Below, piece by piece: positions 52,488 through 63,387 of a stretch of DNA of 64,000 nt. The stretch's first letter is position 1. Each line of letters begins with the position of its first letter. Position numbers and translations under genes: made by a program. The notes below the pieces were generated by a model. It was not told where the DNA came from and did no database searches. It worked only from the letters and a program-made list of their open reading frames with translations. This stretch comes from Terramyces sp. JEL0728 (taxonomy: Eukaryota; Chytridiomycota; Chytridiomycetes; Rhizophydiales; Terramycetaceae): positions 1 through 64,000 of the forward strand of contig JADIIU010000032.1 in the NCBI GenBank assembly GCA_027603945.1, given 5' to 3'.

Positions 52488-53977
52488 TTAGACCAATAAT
52501 TTGATTTTATGAGGTGAAGATTTGGCATTCTTTTTACCCATAATCCGTTTGAAAAAATTGAGTTTCTTTTCGTCATCTTGTCCAGGAGTCACAATTACAG
52601 ATACTCGCTTTCCGTCAGAGACTATAACAGATAGATGGCTGTCTATCTTTTTCGGTTTAGCGGCTGGCACTGGCAGTGGTTTGTCGATAGCAAACTTGGA
52701 TTTGTTTGTAGTTTTCCCAACTGTGTTGCTCCTGCTGATAATTTGGTTCTTGTCCAGGGAATAAGTTACTTTTTGAGCAATAATCTCTGCAGATTCGTTA
52801 GGGTTTGCGTTTTTGGGGTGTCGCAAGTAATGAATAGATGTTTCCGATTTCTTTTGCGGAAGTGGTTGCGATTGCGTTTTGGTTGGAGCAGTGGTATTCT
52901 GGGGCTTCTTTACCTTTTGCTTCTGGGTTTCCTTACCCAATTGTGCAAAAGATTGCATGGCCTTCTTTGGCGGATATACAAGAACAGACTGATTATACAC
53001 GAATTCATTTGATAGCGCAGAGTTCAAGGATTTTTCCACAGATAAAACTACTATGGAGTCTGTATCTGAAAAAGACGGGTTAGAATCTTTCCTCTCCAAT
53101 CGCAGACGGTCAAATTCAGATAGAAATTCTGCTACCCAAGTCTGTCGGATTTCGCTTTGTTTGTATATATCTGGTATATCCAATTTCTGGAAGCTCGGCA
53201 GCCTTTGCAGTTGCTCGTCATATTCAGTATCATCCGAAGAGTAGTCAATTTCAGTTGGTGCTGACTCTTCAATTGCTGGTTCTGCTAGCTTTTGCGTGTC
53301 AAAGGAGAACTTGCGAGAAGTATTGGGAGAATTGCTTCCAAGTGTTTCTGCTTCTGAATCGTTCGTTAGAGATGGCTTTCGAGTTTGGTTGACATTTGGA
53401 ACTGGACGCGGCATGCCTTTGTGGCGAATAGTTGGATAAGTCTGCATTTGTTCCGGTCTGAAAGTTAAGGCATTGACTTGCATGTCAAGTATATCCAGTT
53501 TTCTCTGATTGAAAGCCGACAAATCGTTCATCGTTGGTATCTGAGTTTCCCGTTTTGTAATTTGCTTTGGCTGAAAGGTTGGCAATTCTTTAGCCTTGAG
53601 AAACTCATGTGACTTTGCACTCATCTTTGGATTTGAGTTCTTTTTCCGAATTCTGGCATTTTGCGGTTTTACAAGTAGATCGCGCTCTCTTCTACTATAC
53701 AAATTGGGGATTGACTTTGAAGATAAAGAAACTCGGTTTGCCCTTCTTTGTTGGGAATAATCGTGTGGGGCGACAATCCTCCTTGGTTCTGGCGGAACAG
53801 GAATTGATAGGTTATGGAACGACTTTTGCTTTGCTAGCGATACGGTTGAAAGTTCTGAATCAGATACTGTTATATGAGAATAGAGGGAACCGAATGATAC
53901 CTGTGATAGCACTGAATTAAACATCGAGTACCTTCATGAGGATAGAGGCCGTCGTCTGCGTTCTTTCGTCTGTACAT
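52488..53977 (-). CDS. Large disordered basic protein, unrecognised
   Basis: Two exons encode 489 residues; a 20-nt intron at 53912-53931 follows the 15-codon start MYRRKNADDGLYPHE. The protein is rich in Ser, Lys, Pro, Gln and Asn with low-complexity stretches. One possibly folded helical part is IYKQSEIRQTWVAEFLSEFD then RLRLERKD. The C-terminal end has a strand-like SHLSVIVSDGKRVSVIVTPG and a basic FFKRIMGKKNAKSSPHKIK, reminiscent of membrane- or septin-associated fungal proteins. No family was recognised. Confidence 0.75.
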
Positions 53978-54308
53978 TTTGGCTACTGTTATGGAAATTA
54001 TCTAATTATTTATAGCCTCTAATTAGGATGCGACTTTCATCAATCAAAACATCAAAATCCAACCACTTTCGCGATTTTTCAGTATAATAGCTGCGGTAAA
54101 ATACCAGGGCTGATTCCCGCTCTTCCGGTGCAGATTTAGACCTGCAATAAGTTATTTGAGTCGTATATCCCCAGAATGTTTGGTTTTCTATGTGTGTATT
54201 TTCGCTGGGCTTGATTGCGGCAACCTGGTTGGCTTAAATCAAAGTCCCCAGTGAACAAACAGGGGGCCAAACTAAATCTGGCAACACATTTATTAGATTT
54301 ACCATTGA
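53978..54308. other. Intergenic region
   Basis: A 331-bp stretch between two minus-strand genes, holding the 5' flank of the disordered-protein gene. Nothing else was recognised. Confidence 0.5.
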
Positions 54309-54992
54309 TTAATCCCAATCGTCATCGCTTTCTTCCACCTTTGGTTCCTCGGCTTTAAAAAAGCGATCTTCATCGTCGTCATCCTTTTTGTCACCACTGA
54401 TTGCGCCGATACCCCGTAATACCATTTCAATATTCTCTGCATTCTTTCCCCCAAACATGTCCAATCCAACGATTTGTTTACGGAGATCTCCTTCGCCATA
54501 AATCAACAAAGTAGGAACATTCTTGTCCGGATAATTTGGAATGCACATATCAGCTACAATCTTTAAAAACTTGGTAGCTTTATATTTGGCGGCCAGTCTA
54601 TCCAATACCGCTCCCATAAATTTGGAATCTGGAACTGAATGTTGAAACAAGTGAACCTAAATCAATAACAATAGTACAACCACCCAGCTCTGTTTGGATG
54701 CTTCTGTTACTTCTACTGGATAATCAGTTTTTGATATCTGAGTCACTGTTCCGTATTTTTCCTTTGAAAGTTGGTCTTTAATTGCTTGTATTCTCATTCT
54801 GCGGTAGCTCTCCAGAACTCTGTCATCTTCTTCGTCCTCCAGTTCATCCAACTCATCCAAGTCTCTCTTTTCAAGCGGTTTAAAATTTCGTTCTTGTATT
54901 ACTTGGTCAACCAGTTCTTCCAGCTCTTCTTGCTTGATTTCTGGTATGATTCCTTTTTCCCTCAAGACATCGTTCCATTCTGTGTCCTCCAT
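54309..54992 (-). CDS. PLP2: Phosducin-like protein PLP2
   Basis: Two exons encode 220 residues, with a 21-nt intron at 54657-54677. The N-terminus MEDTEWNDVLREKGIIP is diagnostic. An acidic helical region (ELDELEDEEDDRVLESYRRM) follows, then a thioredoxin-like domain with VVVHLFQHSVPDSKFM (splice-restored) and VPTLLIYGEGDLRKQIVGLD. The tail is acidic and ends SDDDWD. PLP2 is a co-chaperone of the CCT chaperonin in actin and tubulin folding. Confidence 0.93.
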
Positions 54993-55115
54993 TTTCAAGA
55001 TCTGAAAGTAAAAATGAAACTTTCAACATTGGCAATCTGAGTTGGAACTTTCAGTAACTCAATGTCATGACCTTATACTGACCAATTTAAATGCAAAACT
55101 TTTGACACACAAGAT

Positions 55116-56776
55116 TTATACGAGCAACACAACTAACACGGATAGCAACATACCGGCGGAAGCAGCACTATTTGCAGTACCAGTTGGTGGAGAAGATAAA
55201 CCATTTGACGCTCCAGGGGCACTGGCTGAGCTGGATGCAGTACCGTTGCCGCTTGAAGATCCATTACCAGATGATGTATTGTTTGCACCACTCGCACCAA
55301 CTGCAATATTGCCCTTAAGACCGTTTGCAGAAGGGTTGGCTGGAGTGCCGATCCATTTATCCCATACAGCCAGGATACTGTTATGGGCAGCGACAACATC
55401 AGACGTGCTACTTGAATCAGGTAGTTTCAAGTCAGTGCAGTGATGTCCATTAGGGATTGAAATAAACTTGTTGTTGCCATTAGGAACTCCAGTCACGCCC
55501 AAATACCTCCATGGATCAATAGCGCCTACTGTTAATATACAAGCTACCTTGAACAAACAAGATATTGGTTGCTTGATTTACAATATCAAGCCCCTTGTAT
55601 TTGCTGTTTGTAGTGCCAACGTCTGCAGCCGGAATAGAAGGTCCAAAAGTGCCTTGACACTCTTGAGCACGTCTAGCCAGGGTAAAATACGAAGAAAAGG
55701 AGGTTTGTTGCTCAGCAGTAAAGAAAAATCCAAATTCAGTACATACTTGATATTGCCAAGAGTTGGCAGCATTTCCACTGGGAACTCCTCCAGTTGTTAC
55801 TGATTGAGTTTGCAGTGCCTTTACCAAGCTGTTATAGTCACCCAGCGCATCAGCATCGGACGCTTGCGGGTTGGTAAACGAAGGGAATAGTTGGCCTCCA
55901 CAAACAGCATCCAACAAAGTGGTAGTCTGCCCATTATAGGTGAAAGGACTAATACTTTTTTTGTATTGTACAGAAAAACTGAGTGATATTGAATACTGGG
56001 CTTTGGTCCTAGCTTCTCTAATATCAGAGTCTGGGGTCATAGAGGCAGCATCAGATAGTGCAACTGCTCTTCTCCAGCCGGTAGCGCAAGCATCCGAACC
56101 GCCCGACCTTGCAATGCCTTGGTCTACACCATATCCGTATTGCCAAAAGTCAGCCTGAGCTAAAACTGGGGCCGAAGATGAATGAGCTGCGAAAATTAAA
56201 TCAGGGTGCAGCATTCTTGCCCAAGCAGCCAGAGAACCTAAAGTTAAGTAAGCGAATACCTGCATAACTGCCTCCGGTAGCAATCCATTTGGTTCCTGCT
56301 GGAGCATTGTAACTACGAATGAAATTTGCAACATCTTCAATCGCTTGTTCTGAGCTTAGCCATTGATAATTTGACAGAGTAAACCCAGGATTATTGACTG
56401 GTGCTGAATTTCCATAGTATCTGTGTTCCAAAATAATGTGCTTGCCATTGTAACGTTGCGCAAGGTTGGTTTCCAATTGGATTGGCAAGTAGGTAGTATC
56501 TATTGCTGCTTCACCTCCAATTTGCAAAAAGATTGGTCCGCCTTTTTGATAGTAGTCGTCATTGACAAAATAGTTTTGCATCCAAGTAGTCGTGTCTGAA
56601 GGGTTGAAATGATCCCGAAGTTGGGTAAATTGTGAGCTACTATGTGCTTTGCTGACAACTTTAGAGATTTTAGAGCCCTTCATAGTATTGCGGAAGTGCA
56701 ATTGTCGAACTTGGGCTGGAGTGAGTTCGTCTAATCCCGCAGCGTATGCAACTGCAGCTAGAATGTAAATATGCAT
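55116..56776 (-). CDS. S28 serine peptidase, paralogue 1 (GPI-type tail)
   Basis: Three exons encode 539 residues; introns at 56238-56259 (22) and 55529-55547 (19). A signal peptide (MHIYILAAVAYAAG) precedes the S28 fold: LRDHFNPSDTTTWMQNYF, GGPIFLQIGGE, LEHRYYG, nucleophile Ser in GGSYAGSLAAWAR (splice-restored), HSSSAPVLAQADFWQY, then VGAIDPWRYLG with the Asp and NGHHCTDL with the His. The C-terminus is Gly/Ser/Ala-rich with a hydrophobic end, fitting a GPI anchor. S28 enzymes cut after proline (Pro-X carboxypeptidase or dipeptidyl peptidase type). Confidence 0.92.
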
Positions 56777-57045
56777 TCCAAGTCTATTTAATTGGGAAAC
56801 TTGTTTCGGTCCTTTTAAAGACGGTCACTTTTAATCATTCGTGACCAATTTCCTTTTGGACGGAAAGCCAATCAGGGAATGAGCCCACCTTTCCGTTGGT
56901 TAAGTTAATTCGTGAAATTAGAATAGCCAAAGAATTTGGCATATACCGCGCATACCTTGATGATCTGTTGGGCCAGTGACTTTAAGCAAATCGCGCAACC
57001 AACATATGTCGAGCCAAAACCAAATGTACATTAAGGGTATTTATT

Positions 57046-58146
57046 CTATTTAAAATGAGGATGTATTTTCCGTACTCTCATACAATTATCTACAATTTGC
57101 TGGACTCCAAACTTTGTCTTGTGAAACCCGCCAGGAATAAACCCCAGACTCTTTGGATCCAACAATATCGAATGCATCAGATTTCGTTCTTTAGCAGTCC
57201 ACATGTGTGAATATTGCTCTAGCACCATCCAGAGGATTTCGTTTGGCAAATTTAGGATAGCAAGCGATCGCACAGTATTGATGATTTGCTTACTATTTTC
57301 CAATTTCTTTCTGTTCCTCGCTAACAGCAACTTGATTTCATCCTCGAGTCTCTTTGATATTCCGCAATCTTTTAGCGACAAATTCATGATCGTTTGGTTC
57401 TTTTCCAATGCTGCCAAAATCAATTTCGCACCTGCATCGCTTATTTCGTTTCCGCCTAAATCAAGTTTAAGGAGAGTAGTATTGTACTTTAGCATGTTTG
57501 CGATATAACTTGCTCCAACATCTGTTATCAAAGCAGTCTTCAGATTAAGTTCACAGAGAATCTTGTTTTCCATCAACGCTTCGGAAAACAATCTAGTTCC
57601 AACATCCCCAAAGATATTGGCTTCAAGGTTTAACGATTGCAACTTTTTGTTTCCTATCAAAGACTTGGCAAGAGCCTTGGCACCGTAGGTACAGATTGAA
57701 TTGTTTTCCAAGTTTAGCTGTTCTACAGGTGGGTTCCAAGTGAGTGCGTTTGCAATCGAGATCGCGCCTCGAGACCGGATATTATTATATCCCAAGTTGA
57801 CAGTAACAAGATTTCCCTTGCGAGCCAAGTCAGATACGAGCTCCGCACCACGATGACCCAACAAGTTTTGAGAAAGATCAAGAATTTCGAGTTTTGAAAT
57901 AGGTATTTTTTCACTTTCAAATGAATTTGCTACCGGTTGGACAGGAAGCAAGGCTTGCATAAGATATCCAGTTCCCAATTCAGTGATATTGTTATCACTA
58001 AGGTCGATTTTAGTCAAGTTGCCGTCCTTGATTAACTTTGATAAGATTTCAACATCATCGTCGGTGATTTTCTTGCGAAATAGAGAGAGCTTGTTGCATT
58101 TACGCTTGAGCATCTTGATTGCTTTTGCCATTGGTCGAGAGTACAT
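57046..58146 (-). CDS. RNI-type leucine-rich repeat protein
   Basis: One exon, 366 residues; ATG 58146 is the first ATG in the frame. Eight or so 28-residue repeats of the ribonuclease-inhibitor/NLR type run from ~30 to ~250, for example LEILDLSQNLLGHRGAELVS, VTVNLGYNNIRSRGAISIAN and LLKLDLGGNEISDAGAKLIL. A helical C-terminal part (LNLPNEILWMVLEQYSHMWT) resembles an F-box-like helix. There is no signal peptide. It is probably an intracellular scaffold; the function is unknown. Confidence 0.75.
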   Translation of the reverse strand: MYSRPMAKAIKMLKRKCNKLSLFRKKITDDDVEILSKLIKDGNLTKIDLSDNNITELGTGYLMQALLPVQPVANSFESEKIPISKLEILDLSQNLLGHRGAELVSDLARKGNLVTVNLGYNNIRSRGAISIANALTWNPPVEQLNLENNSICTYGAKALAKSLIGNKKLQSLNLEANIFGDVGTRLFSEALMENKILCELNLKTALITDVGASYIANMLKYNTTLLKLDLGGNEISDAGAKLILAALEKNQTIMNLSLKDCGISKRLEDEIKLLLARNRKKLENSKQIINTVRSLAILNLPNEILWMVLEQYSHMWTAKERNLMHSILLDPKSLGFIPGGFHKTKFGVQQIVDNCMRVRKIHPHFK

Positions 58147-58642
58147 TTTGAAATTGTTCAAGATTGGATTAGGTGGCTCTCGTTCTTATTGCAATGGTCA
58201 CACACGCTGGTCTTGTGATGAAGCTTAATTCAAGATAAATTGAAATGAAAACGCCTAAAAAGCCCTGGTTTTCCATACCTGGACAGTCTTGGGCAATTCC
58301 AATTACTTCCAATCCTTGCGGACGATTTATTATACTTTTGTTGCAATTAGTTAACAATGAATCATCAATTTCGTTAACAGCCACAAGATGGAGCACTGAC
58401 AATCCCGCCATTTTCATGCAAAATATTCATTGTTTAGACCAAATAGAGTGGTGGCGAGTCACTTGAATGAGTGATTTGAATGCATAATTTCGATCCACTG
58501 ATGACTCTGTACGGAATTTCCTCCGCAAACCCCAGCTATCTGCAAGCAAAATTCCAGCAACTGGATTTCCACAAATCAAGCCCAATGATTGATTCCGACC
58601 TGTCGGTAATAACATAGTAAAGTTGCAAACCAGAATATTCTG
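58147..58642. other. Intergenic region with an unresolved small frame
   Basis: On the minus strand a frame from ATG 58417 reads MKMAGLSVLHLVAVNEIDDS. If a 29-nt GT...AG segment is removed (58225-58253), it continues into HHKTSVCDHCNKNESH and stops. The sense is plausible but the intron is longer than the local norm, and no family was recognised. Confidence 0.25.
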
Positions 58643-60172
58643 TTACCAAACAGAAGGTTTGTAGTCCTTCAAGAATACCCCAGAGTAGAGTTCTCCCTGG
58701 TAACCTGTAATTACTGGATGCAATACACGCATCGCTCCATCCCATTCATCAATCGGCTGTATCCAGTCCGAATCCTGCTTCGGTATTGGATTTTCATTCG
58801 TAACCCAGCCAGTATCCACTGCAGTCATGTAAATCTGCTTGCTCTTCAAATCTTCGGCGCACGTACGAGTGAGCATATTCAATGATGCTTTAGCCATATT
58901 CGTATGTGGATGGTCTGCAGTCTTATTCCTATAAAACTGTCCTTCCTTTGCCGACACATTTACGATAAACTTTTCGTTTAAAGTATTCTCAAGTAGCGGT
59001 AGCAGTTCTGAGATTAATGTCCACGGGGCAAAGGTGTTAATTAAGTGGCATTCTACCATTTCAACGGTAGATATGGAACCTAATTTTGATACCCAGGAAT
59101 TAAATATACGAAGGTCGACTTGCTGTCCATCTGCATCAAGCTTTGTTGGTGGAAATAGCCTGTCATCAGTATCCAGCTCTGATGCAAGTAGGGAAACTTG
59201 GGATAATTGAGCAGACTTGTGAATTTTCAGGGTTGCTACTGTGGTTGCATCCAGAGGACTGTGCTGGATAAACTGTCCCCGATTTGAGTCCATTGTAAAT
59301 ACAGCGAGACGTTTGTTTGCAGCAGAGAGCGGCAATGATTCGTTTTTAAGCAAGTGCTGATAAAACTGTGGTGGTTTGCGGACGGTCTGTGCAGCATTGT
59401 TAATCAGTACATGTAATTCCTTGAATCTGGATTTAATTTCCAAGCAGAATTGCGATACCATCTTCATATCGCGAAAATCCAATCCATAAATGTGCAGTCG
59501 CTTTTCATATTGGAGAAAATCCTTTTCCTTTGAGTATCGCAAAGCAGCGTCGTTGGGAAATCTGGTAGTTATAATTACAGTAGCCCCCATTCTTAGGAGT
59601 TTTAATGCGATGCAGAATCCAATCTTTATACGCGCGCCAGTTACAATACATATTTTGCCATTCATGTCGGTACTGTCTTGGCGCTTTTGCCAATTGAAAT
59701 CTGCACATCCAGGACATAATCGAGAGTAAAACTGGTGTAATACGTTGTAGTTTGATTGGCACACGTAGCACTTTTGGTAATAATGAAGTTTGGCAGCTAT
59801 ATCAGGCAAACTGTAGTCTTCAGTATAAAGCATTTTGTATATTTCTTTGCTGTCAAATTCCTTGTTGGTTACATCCTTTCGTTGTCGATACCTCTTTGCC
59901 AAAATAGTATTATTCATCTTTACTTTGTCCTTTTGTAGTTTCTTTTGATTGTCATTCTTCCTTTTTTGTGCTCTAGCGGTCTTATCCAAAGGATTCAGCA
60001 CGATATTTGCAATACTGAACAGCGCTTTCACTTTGGCATTTTTTGCTGCATGGTTCTTATCTTTGCGATTTGACAGGTAGTGTTGAAAGACTTTAATGGC
60101 AGAATCTAAATCATGTTCGGCATACGTGGGCGGCAGTGAACCGGAAGTATCAGCGTCTGAAACAGTGTCCAT
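58643..60172 (-). CDS. Short-chain dehydrogenase-like protein with zinc-ribbon N-terminus
   Basis: One exon, 509 residues. The N-terminal ~165 residues are basic and helical and include a CYVCQSNYNVLHQFYSRLCP-GC pair of CxxC motifs, likely a zinc ribbon. The SDR domain follows: cofactor loop CIVTGARIKIGFCIA, VLINNAAQTVR, VNVSAKEG, then HPHTNMAKASLNMLTRTCAE, and VDTGWVTNENP. The catalytic YxxxK of classical SDRs reads NMAK, so the tyrosine is replaced by asparagine. It may bind nucleotide without normal dehydrogenase chemistry. A long insert sits between the cofactor and substrate halves. Confidence 0.8.
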   Translation of the reverse strand: MDTVSDADTSGSLPPTYAEHDLDSAIKVFQHYLSNRKDKNHAAKNAKVKALFSIANIVLNPLDKTARAQKRKNDNQKKLQKDKVKMNNTILAKRYRQRKDVTNKEFDSKEIYKMLYTEDYSLPDIAAKLHYYQKCYVCQSNYNVLHQFYSRLCPGCADFNWQKRQDSTDMNGKICIVTGARIKIGFCIALKLLRMGATVIITTRFPNDAALRYSKEKDFLQYEKRLHIYGLDFRDMKMVSQFCLEIKSRFKELHVLINNAAQTVRKPPQFYQHLLKNESLPLSAANKRLAVFTMDSNRGQFIQHSPLDATTVATLKIHKSAQLSQVSLLASELDTDDRLFPPTKLDADGQQVDLRIFNSWVSKLGSISTVEMVECHLINTFAPWTLISELLPLLENTLNEKFIVNVSAKEGQFYRNKTADHPHTNMAKASLNMLTRTCAEDLKSKQIYMTAVDTGWVTNENPIPKQDSDWIQPIDEWDGAMRVLHPVITGYQGELYSGVFLKDYKPSVW

Positions 60173-60496
60173 CTCTTTTCTTTCCTCTTTGTGGTGTTTT
60201 ATACCACGCTACACCAAAGTAATATGACTCACACAAATCACACTGCAAAGAACCAAATTCATGAATTGAAGCAAGAGTCATTTATATTAAGAAAGCCAGT
60301 TTCGGCAATAAAGTAGATCCGTAAATTGCGTTTAATTTTTTGATAAATTACAGGCAGGGACAAGATACCCACAGACAAGCATTCGAATAGCTTAAATCAA
60401 TAGACTGATCTATAGTTATTCAATTTTTTATCCCTTTGAGATTCCTCGGCTCGTTCTCTTTGATCCAAGCTTTTTCCAAAAACAGTGCAGAATTGA
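60173..60496. other. Intergenic region between divergent genes
   Basis: A 324-bp shared 5' flank of the SDR-like and second S28 genes. No other feature was recognised. Confidence 0.5.
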
Positions 60497-62391
60497 ATGC
60501 TTATTGTATTCACCTTACTATGCTGGTGCTATGGGCATGTTCCATACCAAGCAAGCAGAAATCACAACTTTAGAATAAAGAACACTGCGACTCCAATTGC
60601 CAACATCCAGTATCAGTTCTTCAAACAACAAAGAGACCATTTCAACCCCAGCGATTCAAACACTTGGCAACAGGCGTACTATGAATACAACACTTATTAC
60701 CAGAATGGCGGACCAGTGTTTTTATCAATCTCTGGAGAATCGCAAATGAATTCGTCATACATTGGTTATGGACTTGAAGCAATTCTAGCCAAAAAGTACA
60801 ATGGATTGGTAATCAACTTGGAGCATCGATATTACGATATCATGAATCAATTCCCTCAGGATTACCCTGCAGACTTTGCTTGGTTAACCACTTCACAAGC
60901 ACTTCAAGATATTGCAAGTTTTATCAAATTCAGACAGACATCGCTACCAGCAGACACAATATGGGTTGCAATGGGGGGATCATATCCTGGAAATCTTGCT
61001 GCTTGGGCTAGATTGAAATTTCCAGACTTGATTTACGCAGCCCATTCTTCAAGTGCTCCTGTACTATCTACTACAGACTTTTACCAATACGGTGTCGCAG
61101 TAGAAGCAGGTATACAATACTCTGGTGGATCCCCCACATGTGCAACTAACTGGCAAAGAGCAGTAAAGTTGTACGATAAATACATGGTCCAGCAAAGCTA
61201 TTCTGACGACCAGAAATTCAAGTATTCGTCATATTCTACGCTACTTTCTTCTGCAGTGCAATATGGAAGAGATATTACCAGTCCTCCAAAAATGGGAATG
61301 ATCTGTGGTGGTCTGATGTTTCCTGCGTTCGTCGATTCTGCAGCTTCCGATGATACATTGCTGGCTGAATATAAAAAGGTGATTTCAAACTTTAGCGCAG
61401 ATGCTTCTTCTTCTCCTATAGCTAAGCTAATTGATGCTTCTTCAACTGGCGATGCCCAAAGAAACAATATTGCCTGGATCTTCCAAAGTTGCTATGAATT
61501 TGGCTATTTGCAGGATTATACGAGCCAAGAAAGTACTGCATATTCACAGTTCCGCACTATTGATGGATTCCTCAACAATGTATGCCAGAGCATATTTGGA
61601 GTTAAGCCATCATCTGACTTGGTTAATAATGCATATATGGGGTTGAATATCACCAGTGCGATCACTAGGGTTGTGTATGTCCATGGTACTGTAGATCCAG
61701 TAAGAAAATGCTAATTTTAGTGGCATACTATTGGTATCAGTGATGTTGGATCCACTGACAACGTGTTTATAAAAAACGAAATGGGACATCACTGGTAGTT
61801 GATTATTAATTTAGTGACGACATGTCTGGCAGCTTTGGAGTATCCCCAACCATTCTGACTCAAATCTTGACGGCATGGGATGTGTATCTTGGAAATAACC
61901 CAAAAAATACCTTTACTGGCACAAATACTAACTATAATGTAAACTTTGTTGGTCTTCCTCCAATCCCGAGCGGCAGTCGTATTGGTGGTGGATATGCAAT
62001 TGATACAAAGAAACTGGGGTCTTTAATCGCTTTGGTGGTTATTATTGCAGCTGCCGTTGCTGGATTCACTTGCTATCGAAGAAGGAAAAGAAACCAGATT
62101 GGTTCAAAGCTTGCACTTGCCCAGGGACATGTTGTTGCACCTCCAGCCCAGGCTTACTATCAACCACCTCAATATGCGAACCAGCCAGTGTATCCACAGC
62201 AATACCCTTCAAACCAACCAGCGCCATACGTTAATTCTCAATCGTCCGTCCCTTCTTTTCCACAATCTTCAACAGGGTATCCTGGCCAAGCGTATCAGCC
62301 AAATGCACAAACAGGCTATCCTGCTCAACCATATCAACAGCCTGCGACCAACTACCTTAGTCCTACGTATCCACAGGTTTATCCTCAATAG
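60497..62391 (+). CDS. S28 serine peptidase, paralogue 2 (transmembrane, PY-motif tail)
   Basis: Three exons encode 617 residues; introns at 61700-61720 (21) and 61795-61814 (20). A signal peptide (MLIVFTLLCWCYG) leads into QRDHFNPSDSNTWQQAYY, GGPVFLSISGES, LEHRYYD, the nucleophile in GGSYPGNLAAWAR, splice-restored VDPWHTIGI with the Asp and GHHCDDM with the His. Unlike paralogue 1 it continues into a true membrane helix (LGSLIALVVIIAAAVAGFTC) with a stop-transfer CYRRRKRNQ, then a ~100-residue Pro/Tyr/Gln-rich cytosolic tail. The tail includes a PPQY motif (PPxY), a ligand type for WW-domain ubiquitin ligases, hinting at endocytic control. Confidence 0.92.
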
Positions 62392-62525
62392 AATTCATGC
62401 CAAACGGATATTTGTAGCAAAAAGAATAAAATTAGATTATACATATCATATTTATGGGAAGGTCCGTTTATTGTATGCATTTTGGAATCCTTTGTCACAA
62501 TCTAAGCCGAGAGAGGATTACCCGT

Positions 62526-63329
62526 TCATTTAACATCGCTTTTAATATCCTCTGACGAAATGTTTTGCGTATCGTACATCTTTGTGGTAGCTGATCCTAC
62601 CGACATTTTCCTTTCCGGAACTCTACATACAAAAGTGCTGGCGGTTATTCCAAAATAGTTTTCAATTGTAAATTGAATGAAAAATCTACTTCCCCATACA
62701 TTGGTAAACGAAAATGTGATGGATACCAATAATGCAATCACCACCAACACCACTCGTAAAGACCCAAAAATAAATGCAGTTCGCGCTTTAGAGTGTGTTT
62801 GTATTCGTTTCCTGACAGCTGCAATGAATACTATGCAGATAATTAGATATATCAGGAACAAAGTCATCTTTCCTATCAAATTCGTTGTCGTATTTACTGT
62901 CGATGCACAATAGTCGTTATATTCAAATGTTGTGCCTTGAAACGGAGATGTTTCGATAAATCCCATTGCTATCACTAACAGTGCTACTAATGGATATTTA
63001 TAAATTGGTTGATGCTTTTCTTCTAAAATTCCCGAAGACCGATGTATTAAAACCCACATTGACAGCACTTGGTACAGGAAATAACAAACATTACTGAAAA
63101 CCCACAAGATCAGGCAATTGGTGACAGAATGGAAAAATTTAGAAATTGTTAATATATACATGGAGGTAAATGCTATCTGATTAATTACTTGAAAAATTGA
63201 AGCGAGAAGCTGTAATGCCAACAATACTGTTGGATTATTGTCGTGCTGGACAAAATTCAAATACACATTGTGTAACCCAAGTAATATTGAGATGGCGAGG
63301 ATTCCATTTCCCACAGTATCAGAGATCAT
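62526..63329 (-). CDS. Multi-pass (about seven-helix) membrane protein
   Basis: One exon, 267 residues. Around seven hydrophobic helices are visible, among them GILAISILLGLHNVYL, VLLALQLLASIFQVI, LILWVFSNVCYFLYQVLSMW, PLVALLVIAMGFIE, MTLFLIYLIICIVFIAAV and SLRVVLVVIALLVSITFSFT. One loop carries an NTTT sequon and a Cys. The C-terminal tail is Ser/Lys/Asp-rich. The layout resembles a receptor-like 7TM protein, but I recognise no family. Confidence 0.65.
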   Translation of the reverse strand: MISDTVGNGILAISILLGLHNVYLNFVQHDNNPTVLLALQLLASIFQVINQIAFTSMYILTISKFFHSVTNCLILWVFSNVCYFLYQVLSMWVLIHRSSGILEEKHQPIYKYPLVALLVIAMGFIETSPFQGTTFEYNDYCASTVNTTTNLIGKMTLFLIYLIICIVFIAAVRKRIQTHSKARTAFIFGSLRVVLVVIALLVSITFSFTNVWGSRFFIQFTIENYFGITASTFVCRVPERKMSVGSATTKMYDTQNISSEDIKSDVK

Positions 63330-63387
63330 TTAATGAAAATTTACTACGTCATCTGTATAACTATAACAATGCAACGGGAAAATATAT

